Shown: positions 57,410-64,000 of the stretch, one piece after another
Layout of the letters: each line of letters begins with the position of its first letter
Numbering within the stretch: position 1 is the stretch's first letter
Source: Streptomyces sp. NBC_01498
GTDB lineage: Bacteria; Actinomycetota; Actinomycetes; Streptomycetales; Streptomycetaceae
Assembly (NCBI RefSeq): GCF_036327775.1
Contig: NZ_CP109598.1
Location: 4,340,001 to 4,404,000 of the forward strand
DNA length: 64,000 nt
Direction of reading: 5' to 3'
Notes under the pieces: generated by a model
What the model was told of the DNA's origin: nothing
The model's input: the letters and a program-made list of their open reading frames with translations, nothing else
Database searches by the model: none
Translations under genes and position numbers: made by a program

Positions 57410-58366
57410 ATGGCTGCCGCACGGGCATCGGCGCACGGCTTCGACTCCGTTTCGGCCTGGGGCCGCGGTTACCGGCGTGAGCAGGTGGACCGGCGGCTCA
57501 CGGAACTGCTGAGCGACCACGAGGACGCCGAGGCGCGGGAGCGCGCGCTGGCCGATCTCGCGGAGCGGCTGCGGGCCGAGGCGGAGGTGCTGCGCCGGCA
57601 GGTCGAGGAGATGCCGGAGCAGACGTACGAGTCGCTGGGCAGGCGCGCCCAGCGGATCCTCGCGCTGGCCGTCGAGGAGGCGGAAGAGGCCCGCGCGGCG
57701 GTGCGGGAGGAGGAACTGGCGCTGCGCGAGGCGGCGGACGGTGAGGCCCGCCGGGTGCGCGAGGCGGCCCGCGCGGTCGCGGAGGAGGTCACGGCCGACG
57801 CGGACGCGGAGGCGACCCGGGTCGTGGCGGAGGCGCGGGCGGCGGCCGACGAGCGGCGGACGGCCGCGCGCCAGGAGACCGAGGAGATAAGGGCGGCGGC
57901 GCTGGCCCGTTTCGACGGGATACGCCGGCGGGCCGAGGAACTGCTCACCGAACTGGCGCGGGAGCACGCGCAGCGGCTGGCCGCCGCGACCCGGGCCATC
58001 GCGGAGGCCGAGGCGCGGACGGTGGCGCGCGAGTCGGAGCTGGAGAGCCGCTCGGACTCCCGGCTGGCGGAGGCCAGACGCCTGTTCGCGGAGGGCGAGG
58101 AGAACGCCCGGCGCATCCGGGAGGAAGCGGCGGCGCGCGCGGAGGAACTGATCGCGCGGGCGCGGGCCGACGAGGAGCGCACCGTACGGGAGACGGAGCG
58201 GGTCCTGCGGGAGCACGACGAGGCCCGTGACGAGGTACGGGCGCGGATGACGCACGTCCGCAACAGCCTGGCGGCGCTGACGGGCCGGATGCCCCCGGAA
58301 CCGGACCGGGAGGACGAGCCGGAGACCGGGACCGGGACCGGCACCGTGAACGGGACCCGGGACTGA
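57410..58366 (+). CDS. long coiled-coil cytoskeleton-like protein
   Basis: This 318-residue protein opens with GFDSVSAWGRGYRREQVDRR, resembling the start of DivIVA-like proteins, and continues as an almost unbroken alanine/glutamate/arginine coiled coil (for example EEAEEARAAVREEELALREA) to about residue 285, ending in an acidic Pro/Glu/Thr tail. In Streptomyces such proteins include Scy-like polarisome components and annotated 'cellulose-binding' coiled coils. It is a single gene between the SUKH cluster and an MFS exporter. Exact role unknown. Confidence 0.75.
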   Translation: MAAARASAHGFDSVSAWGRGYRREQVDRRLTELLSDHEDAEARERALADLAERLRAEAEVLRRQVEEMPEQTYESLGRRAQRILALAVEEAEEARAAVREEELALREAADGEARRVREAARAVAEEVTADADAEATRVVAEARAAADERRTAARQETEEIRAAALARFDGIRRRAEELLTELAREHAQRLAAATRAIAEAEARTVARESELESRSDSRLAEARRLFAEGEENARRIREEAAARAEELIARARADEERTVRETERVLREHDEARDEVRARMTHVRNSLAALTGRMPPEPDREDEPETGTGTGTVNGTRD

Positions 58367-58402
58367 GCCTCTTCAGGAGGACGCGGAGGCGGTGAACCCT
58401 CT

Positions 58403-60085
58403 TCAGGAGGCGGCGTCTTCGGGAGGGGCCGGGTGCGGGGCCGGCCGCCGTACGGGTGGCGCCGGAGGGGCCGGTTCCGGCGCGGGGTCCTGGTGGACCG
58501 GGAAACGGCGCGGCGCCACGAACAGCAGCACCAGGAGACAGAGCACGGCCGCCCCCGCCGCGCCCAGGAACACGGCGTCGACCGCCGAGTCCACCGCGTG
58601 GCGCAGGAAGTCCGCCGCGCGGTCGGTGAGGGCGCCCGGGTCGCCCAGGGCGTGGGCGACGGAGTCCAGGTCGCGGGGGAGATCCGCGCCGGGCGCGCCG
58701 GCGAGCCGGCCGGTCAGGACGCCGTTGGCCAGGGCGCCGAACAGCGCGGCGCCCACGCTCTGGCCGAGCTGACGGCAGAACAGGATCGACGCGGTCGCCG
58801 TACCGCGCTCCGCCCAGCCGACGGTCCCCTGGACGGCGATGATCAGCGGCAGTTGGAACAGTCCGAGTGCCCCGCCGAGCAGCAGCATCAGCAGTGCGGG
58901 CTGCCACGCCTGGCCGGGGAAGGGCAGCAGCGGGAAGGCCAGCAGGACCAGCAGCGCGCAGGACATGCCGGTGATGGCGGTGCGCCGGAAGCCGATCCGG
59001 TTGTAGACGCGGTCGCAGAGGGCCGCGCTGATCGGCCAGGTCAGGGTCATCGCGGAGAGGACGAAGCCGGCGGCCACGGGGCCGGCACCGAGGACCGTCT
59101 GGGCGTACGTGGGCAGATAGACGGTCGGGGCGATCATCAGCAGACCGAACGCGCCCAGCGCCAGGTTGACGGCGACGACGGGGCGGCGGCGCCAGACCCA
59201 GCCGGGGATGATCGGCTCGGCCGCGCGCCGCTCGACGAGGAACGTGAGGCCGGCGAGCAGGACGGCGCCCGCGAGGAGCGCGAGTGACGGGGCGGAGAGC
59301 CAGGGCCAGGCGACGCCGCCCTGGACGAGGGCGGTCACCAGGAGGGTGCCGGTGGCGAAGACGGTGAGCGCCCCGGCCCAGTCGATCCGGGTCCGGGGCC
59401 GGGTCCGGGCCGGGGCGGAGGGTCGCGTACGGGCGGGGGTGCGGGATTCCGTACGGCCCCGGCCCTGGACGGCGGGCCGCGTGGCGCGCTCCCGGCCCGG
59501 CGCGGTCCGGCCGGGCTCGTGCAGGTGGCGGACGACGAGGTACAGGGCGAGCAGGCCCACCGGCAGATTGACCACGAAGATCCAGCGCCAGTCCGCGTAC
59601 CCCGCGAGCAGTCCGCCCAGCGCGGGCCCCGCGACGGCGGACGTGGCCCAGACGGTGGACAACTTGGCCTGGATCTTGGGGCGTTCCTTCAGTGGGTAGA
59701 GGTCGGCGGCGATGGTCTGCACGGTGCCCTGTATCGCGCCGCCGCCCAGACCCTGGACGACGCGGAAGGCGATCAGGGACACCATGCTCCACGCCGTGGC
59801 GCAGAGCACCGAGCCGACGAGGAACAGCACGATGCCCGCGATCAGCACCGGTTTGCGGCCGAAGGTGTCGGAGAGTTTGCCGTACACCGGGAGCGTCACG
59901 GTCGCGGCGAGCAGATAGCCCGAGAACAGCCAGGAGAAGACGGAGAAGCCACCGAGGTCCCCGACGATCTGCGGGACGGCGGTGGCGAGGACCGTGCCGT
60001 CGAGCGCGGCGAGCGCCATGCCGAGCATCAGGGCGGCGACGACGGGACCGCGGCGGGGCTCCGGTGGGGTGGTGGGGCCGGTCAC
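58403..60085 (-). CDS. MFS transporter of the DHA2 (EmrB/QacA) family
   Basis: This 560-residue, 14-helix drug:H+ antiporter-2 type exporter opens AALMLGMALAALDGTVLATA, has the motif A-like loop YGKLSDTFGRKPVLIAGIVL, FRVVQGLGGGAIQGTVQTIA, and WIFVVNLPVGLLALYLV after helix 6. The central loop is a Pro/Arg/Gly-rich cytosolic stretch. The C-terminus ends in a Pro/Ala/Asp tail. The substrate cannot be read from the sequence. No regulator gene adjoins it; the 0.84-kb region upstream carries a strong hairpin. Confidence 0.92.
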   Translation of the reverse strand: MTGPTTPPEPRRGPVVAALMLGMALAALDGTVLATAVPQIVGDLGGFSVFSWLFSGYLLAATVTLPVYGKLSDTFGRKPVLIAGIVLFLVGSVLCATAWSMVSLIAFRVVQGLGGGAIQGTVQTIAADLYPLKERPKIQAKLSTVWATSAVAGPALGGLLAGYADWRWIFVVNLPVGLLALYLVVRHLHEPGRTAPGRERATRPAVQGRGRTESRTPARTRPSAPARTRPRTRIDWAGALTVFATGTLLVTALVQGGVAWPWLSAPSLALLAGAVLLAGLTFLVERRAAEPIIPGWVWRRRPVVAVNLALGAFGLLMIAPTVYLPTYAQTVLGAGPVAAGFVLSAMTLTWPISAALCDRVYNRIGFRRTAITGMSCALLVLLAFPLLPFPGQAWQPALLMLLLGGALGLFQLPLIIAVQGTVGWAERGTATASILFCRQLGQSVGAALFGALANGVLTGRLAGAPGADLPRDLDSVAHALGDPGALTDRAADFLRHAVDSAVDAVFLGAAGAAVLCLLVLLFVAPRRFPVHQDPAPEPAPPAPPVRRPAPHPAPPEDAAS

Positions 60086-60273
60086 AGGATTCCTTCCCTA
60101 TGCAGGTATCTCCCGTGGACACCCTCTCACCCGGCCCCCGGGGCACGGCAGGGCGCGGGACGGCCCCGGCCGGCGACCCTCACGCGCCCTCCCTCCTGAG
60201 GCGGAGAGCCCTCGGCGCCTGTCGTTTGGATCTAGCCGGGCTCGCGTGCCCCGGCACCACGCCCCACCGCCGT

Positions 60274-60327
60274 TGACGGCGGAGGAGGGAGGCACGGCCT
60301 CCGCCGTGCCTCCCTCCTCCGCCGTCA
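60274..60327. terminator. perfect 25-bp hairpin in the MFS/ABC spacer
   Basis: Bases 60274-60298 pair without mismatch to 60303-60327 around a CTCC loop; the stem is GC-rich with a GGAGGAGGGAGG run. No gene ends beside it: it lies upstream of both divergent genes. It could terminate an unseen transcript, isolate the two promoters, or be a mobile-element end. Confidence 0.8.
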
Positions 60328-60708
60328 CGATCCACGGCACCGACGTGACATCGGCCGCCGACGCGGCGGGCGCTCACCGATCCGGCCTGATCCGGACGAC
60401 AGACCCTAGGGGTGTCTCCCTACTTCCGGCCAGGGCCGGCTCGTCCCCGTGGAGGACGAGAAGAAGGGGGCGCGTTCCTTACGTTTGTCCTACACCGCGG
60501 GGGGCCGGTCGGGGGGGCCGGGCGGTGCGGGGGAGCGGGGGTCCGAGGGGGGCTACCACCAGGAAATCCCGAGGCAAACCAGAGGGGAAGTGTCTGCCTT
60601 TCCCCAGCGCGCCGGAGGGCCCGGGGCGACCAGAATCGGACCTGCGCCGCCCGGACCGGACCGTACGCCGGGCCGGACGCCGCGAAGGACCGTACGCCGG
60701 CCGGGCAG

Positions 60709-60786
60709 CACCACCGACCACGTACGACCGCACCTCGGACCACGCACGACCGCACCACGGACACACCACCGACCACGTACGACCGC
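60709..60786. repeat. CACCACCGACCACGTACGACCGC repeat
   Basis: A 23-bp unit occurs exactly at 60709-60731 and 60764-60786 (offset 55), with a degenerate copy between. It lies in the leader of the ABC operon. Confidence 0.75.
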
Positions 60787-60924
60787 GCCACCCGCGACCC
60801 GCGTCACCGTACGCCGGATCACCGCACCACCTGCCACCACCGCACAACCAACCACCACAGCTTCGCGCGAGGCGCGCACCGTGCCTCACGACGCCTGAAT
60901 TTCAACGGACTTAGGAGACTTACC

Positions 60925-61713
60925 GTGACAACGGCTATGACCATCCCCACGCATGGGGGCACGGGAGGGCGCTTGGCCGTCGCCGCGCGGGCACGCCAGG
61001 TCGTCAAGGCGTACGGCTCCGGGGAGACCCGGATTCTCGCGCTCGACCATGTCGACGTGGACATCGCCCGGGGGCAGTTCACCGCGATCATGGGCCCGTC
61101 CGGCTCCGGCAAGTCGACGCTGATGCACTGCCTCGCCGGGCTCGACACCGTGACCTCGGGGGAGATCCACCTCGACGAGACCGAGATCACCAAGCTCAAG
61201 GACAAGAAGCTCACCCAGCTGCGCAGGGACCGGATCGGCTTCATCTTCCAGGCGTACAACCTGCTGCCGACCCTGAACGCCCTGGAGAACATCACGCTTC
61301 CCATGGACATCGCGGGCCGCAAGCCCGACCGCGAATGGCTCCGGCGGGTCGTGGAGACCGTCGGTCTGGCCGACCGGCTCAAGCACCGGCCCACCCAGCT
61401 CTCCGGCGGGCAGCAGCAGCGGGTGGCCGTGGCCCGCGCGCTGGCCGCCCGGCCCGAGATCATCTTCGGTGACGAGCCGACCGGAAACCTGGACTCGCGG
61501 GCCGGCGCCGAGGTGCTGACCTTCCTGCGGACCTCGGTGGACGACCTGGGGCAGACCATGGTGATGGTCACCCACGACCCGGTCGCCGCCTCGTACGCGG
61601 ACCGGGTGCTCTACCTCGCGGACGGCCGGATCGTCGACGAGATGCGCGACCCGACCGCCGAGCAGGTCCTCGACCGGATGAAGAACTTCGACGCACGCGG
61701 GCGGACGTCGTGA
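60925..61713 (+). CDS. ABC transporter ATP-binding protein (LolD/MacB type)
   Basis: This 262-residue ATPase opens with KAYGSGETRILALDHVDVDI and has Walker A GPSGSGKSTLMHCLAG, the LolD-type QAYNLLPTLNALENITLP, the signature LSGGQQQRVAVARALAARPE and Walker B IIFGDEPTGNLDSRAG. The GTG at 60925 has AGGAG upstream. Its stop overlaps the GTG of an FtsX-like permease (GTGA). The pair fits a MacB-type exporter or mechanotransmission ABC; the substrate is unknown. Confidence 0.93.
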   Translation: MTTAMTIPTHGGTGGRLAVAARARQVVKAYGSGETRILALDHVDVDIARGQFTAIMGPSGSGKSTLMHCLAGLDTVTSGEIHLDETEITKLKDKKLTQLRRDRIGFIFQAYNLLPTLNALENITLPMDIAGRKPDREWLRRVVETVGLADRLKHRPTQLSGGQQQRVAVARALAARPEIIFGDEPTGNLDSRAGAEVLTFLRTSVDDLGQTMVMVTHDPVAASYADRVLYLADGRIVDEMRDPTAEQVLDRMKNFDARGRTS

Positions 61714-64000
61714 CCGTCCTCAAGACCTCCCTGCGCAACTTCCTCGCGCACAAGGGCCGCATGGCGCTCTCCGCCGTCGCCGTCCTGCTGTCGGTGGCCT
61801 TCGTCTCGGGCACCCTCGTCTTCACCGACACGATGAACACCACGTTCGACAAGCTGTTCGCCGCGACGTCCTCCGACGTCACGGTCAGCCCCAAGGGCGC
61901 GGCGGCGGCCGACGACATGCCGCCGGGGACCGGCAAGCCGGCCGCGCTGCCCGCCTCCCTGGTCGAGCGCGTCGAGAAGTCGCCGGGCGTGAAGTCCGCC
62001 GAGGGCGCGGTCGGCAGCATGAGCGTCACGGTGGTCGACTCCGACAACAAGAACATGGGGTCGACCACCGGTGCCCCGACCATCGCGGGCAACTGGACGG
62101 CCAACGACCTCCGTTCGATGGAGATCACCTCCGGGCACGCCCCGCGGGGCCCCACCGAGGTCATGGTCGACGCCGACACCGCCGACAAGCACGGCCTGGC
62201 GCTGGGCGAGGAACTGCGCACCATCACCGTCACCGGTGACCTCCGGGCGGAGATCGTCGGCATCGCCACCTTCAAGGTGACCAACCCGGGCGCCGCCGTC
62301 GTCTACTTCGACACCGCGACCGCCCAGCGCGGACTCCTCGGCGGGACCGGCCTGTTCACGCAGATCAACGTGGTGGCGGAGCAGGGGGTGAGCGACACGG
62401 AGCTGAAGGCGGACCTCGCGGGGTCGCTCGGGGGCGCGTACAAGCTCCAGACGCAGAAGGAGATGACGGACGCGGGCAAGGACAGCGTCGGCTCGTTCCT
62501 CGACGTGATGAAGTACGCCATGCTCGGCTTCGCCGGGATCGCCTTCCTCGTCGGCATCTTCCTCATCGTCAACACCTTCTCCATGCTGGTCGCCCAGCGG
62601 ACCCGCGAGATCGGTCTGATGCGGGCCATCGGCTCCAGCCGCAAGCAGGTCAACCGTTCGGTGCTGCTGGAGGCCGTGCTGCTCGGTGTCGTCGGCTCGG
62701 TCGCCGGTGTCGCCGCGGGCGTCGGACTGGCCGTGGGCCTGATGGAACTCATGTCGTCCATGGGCATGGAGCTGTCCACCCAGGACCTCACCGTGAACTG
62801 GACGACCCCGGTGATCGGGCTGACGCTCGGCGTGATCGTCACCGTGCTCGCCGCGTACATACCGGCCCGCCGGGCCGGGAAGGTCTCGCCGATGGCGGCG
62901 CTGCGGGACGCCGGTACGCCGGCCGACGGCCGCGCCGGACGGGTCCGGGGCACGATCGGCGTGCTTCTCACCGCCGGGGGCACCGCCGCGCTGCTGGCCG
63001 CCGCCGGGTCCGGGAAGGCGAGCGAGGGCTCCCTGTTCCTCGGTGCGGGCGTGGTGCTGACGCTTCTCGGCTTCGTCGTCGTCGGGCCGCTGCTCGCCGG
63101 GTTCTTCGTCCGGGTGCTGAGCGCGGTCGTGCTGCGGGGCTTCGGCCCGGTCGGCCGGCTGGCCGAGCGCAACGCGCTGCGCAACCCGCGGCGTACCGGA
63201 GCCACCGGCGCCGCCCTGATGATCGGTCTGGCCCTGGTGGCCTGTCTGTCGGTGGTCGGCTCGTCCATGGTCGCCTCCGCGACGGACGAACTGGACCGCA
63301 CGGTCGGGGCCGACTTCATCGTCGAGTCCGGCACCGGCCAGCCGATCGTCCCGCAGGCCCAGAAGGCGATGGAGGGGACACCCCACATCGCGCACGTCAC
63401 CGAGTACAAGCAGATCGAGACCACGCTGACCCTGCCCGACGGCACGACCACCGGCGACGACCTGACGGCGGCCGACCCGACGTACGCGGAGGATCTGCGC
63501 CGGGAGACCGTCGCGGGCGACCTGTCCGCCGCCTACGGCAAGGACGCGATGTCCGTCGGCGAGGGCTTCGCCAAGGAGCACGCGCTGAGGGTCGGGGACG
63601 AGCTGACCGTCGCGTTCAAGGGCGGTGAGAACGCCCAACTCACCCTCGCGGCGATCACCTCCGACGACGTGTCGATCGACAAGGGCTCCATGTACGTGGC
63701 CCTCTCCACCGTCGAGCGGTATCTGCCGGCCGACCTGATGCCGAAGAACCTGCTGATGTTCGCGGCGGCCGAGGACGGCAAGGAGAAGGAGGCGTACGCG
63801 GCGCTCAAGGACTCGCTCGCCCCGTACCCGCAGTACAGCGTGCAGGACCAGACGGACTTCAAGCAGGATCTGAAGGACCAGATCGGCCAGCTGCTGAACA
63901 TCGTCTACGGGCTGCTCGGACTCGCGATCATCGTCGCGGTGCTGGGCGTGGTGAACACCCTCGCGCTGTCGGTCGTGGAGCGCACCAGGGAGATCGGGCT
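61710..64000 (+). CDS. FtsX-like (MacB-type) ABC permease, 3' end outside window
   Basis: The GTG at 61710 overlaps the ATPase stop. The frame is open to base 64000 with no stop: at least 763 residues. It opens VLKTSLRNFLAHKGRMALSA, has the first membrane helix near residues 18-40, a large extracytoplasmic domain, then an FtsX domain (AMLGFAGIAFLVGIFLIVNT, QRTREIGLMRAIGSSRKQVN) and three further helices, then a second extracytoplasmic domain and the start of a second FtsX domain (VVERTREIG at the edge). It is the membrane part of the exporter with the preceding ATPase. Confidence 0.92.
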   Translation, partial: MTVLKTSLRNFLAHKGRMALSAVAVLLSVAFVSGTLVFTDTMNTTFDKLFAATSSDVTVSPKGAAAADDMPPGTGKPAALPASLVERVEKSPGVKSAEGAVGSMSVTVVDSDNKNMGSTTGAPTIAGNWTANDLRSMEITSGHAPRGPTEVMVDADTADKHGLALGEELRTITVTGDLRAEIVGIATFKVTNPGAAVVYFDTATAQRGLLGGTGLFTQINVVAEQGVSDTELKADLAGSLGGAYKLQTQKEMTDAGKDSVGSFLDVMKYAMLGFAGIAFLVGIFLIVNTFSMLVAQRTREIGLMRAIGSSRKQVNRSVLLEAVLLGVVGSVAGVAAGVGLAVGLMELMSSMGMELSTQDLTVNWTTPVIGLTLGVIVTVLAAYIPARRAGKVSPMAALRDAGTPADGRAGRVRGTIGVLLTAGGTAALLAAAGSGKASEGSLFLGAGVVLTLLGFVVVGPLLAGFFVRVLSAVVLRGFGPVGRLAERNALRNPRRTGATGAALMIGLALVACLSVVGSSMVASATDELDRTVGADFIVESGTGQPIVPQAQKAMEGTPHIAHVTEYKQIETTLTLPDGTTTGDDLTAADPTYAEDLRRETVAGDLSAAYGKDAMSVGEGFAKEHALRVGDELTVAFKGGENAQLTLAAITSDDVSIDKGSMYVALSTVERYLPADLMPKNLLMFAAAEDGKEKEAYAALKDSLAPYPQYSVQDQTDFKQDLKDQIGQLLNIVYGLLGLAIIVAVLGVVNTLALSVVERTREIG

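Larger units (their letters stand above)
60086..60924. other. 839-bp spacer with a 25-bp hairpin and CACGTACGACCGC repeats
   Basis: Between the divergent MFS and ABC genes I see no supported gene. The spacer holds a perfect 25-bp hairpin (60274-60327), CCGTACG motifs at 60660-60700, a degenerate ACCACGTACGACCGC repeat with one 23-bp exact pair (60709-60731, 60764-60786), and the likely ABC promoter near 60896-60920. Several long shadow frames in all six frames are Arg/Pro-rich and lack ribosome sites. Confidence 0.6.

Noticed and set aside
60412..60924. Long 5' extension of the ABC ATPase reading frame
   Set aside because: The upstream codons are Arg/Thr/Pro-rich and lack family similarity; the GTG at 60925 has a good ribosome site.

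Overview
The window is high-GC actinobacterial chromosome, almost certainly Streptomyces. Supporting this are the dense GC-rich genes with frequent GTG starts and 4-base GTGA/ATGA overlaps, the WhiJ-like XRE/DUF397 cluster, proline-rich PQQ-propeller membrane proteins, a galTEK operon, and a divergent TamR/trans-aconitate methyltransferase pair. A conserved core (tatD-ksgA-ispE, ABC-F, gal operon, tam, ppc, pth-rplY-prs-glmU, tRNA-Gln) is interrupted by accessory blocks.

Layout. 1-2.7 kb: end of tatD, then rsmA (ksgA) and ispE; the resuscitation-factor gene usually found between tatD and ksgA in actinobacteria is absent. 2.8-19.4 kb: a mixed accessory block. It holds a small membrane protein, an alpha/beta hydrolase, a low-GC AAA ATPase plus DUF4276 (TOPRIM-like) pair, a DUF6281-like lipoprotein whose frame overruns into the DinB gene, two SnoaL-like fragments meeting head to head, small orphan proteins, a WhiJ-like group (two DUF397 proteins and an XRE/DUF5753 regulator), a four-gene overlapping operon (ATPase regulator, small membrane protein, DUF262 protein, HipA-like kinase), an SDR/SnoaL/TetR group and a secreted sugar dehydrogenase. 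19.8-31.3 kb: ABC-F ATPase, two tandem membrane-anchored PQQ-propeller proteins, a SpoIIE-type phosphatase, two small genes sharing a 20-residue motif, a LuxR regulator with a degenerate receiver, and a sodium:solute symporter with a small membrane partner.

31.6-45.5 kb: galTEK, in which galK carries a repeat-built N-terminal extension; GNAT; a LuxR response regulator; MarR (TamR-like) and trans-aconitate methyltransferase with a shared palindrome; glyoxalase-like protein; one intact and one truncated Uma2 gene; a desaturase-TetR operon; and PEP carboxylase. 45.6-50.7 kb: a small membrane protein, pth, rplY, prs, glmU and tRNA-Gln(TTG), all on the minus strand. 50.9-57.2 kb: an orphan histidine kinase, then a cluster of polymorphic-toxin type domains (SUKH-3, YwqJ-like deaminase, WHH-SUKH protein, and an 833-residue Imm35/YrhB-deaminase-SUKH-4 protein). 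57.4-64 kb: a coiled-coil protein, an MFS exporter, a repeat-rich 0.84-kb spacer with a 25-bp perfect hairpin, and an ABC exporter whose permease runs off the window.

The best candidates for undescribed biology are the DUF262-HipA operon (12.5-16.2 kb), the AAA/DUF4276 pair (3.9-5.8 kb), the motif-sharing pair at 27.2-28.2 kb (possibly an amyloid-like signalling pair) and the SUKH/deaminase cluster (52.3-57.2 kb). Roles given for these are inferred from domain content and gene order read by eye.
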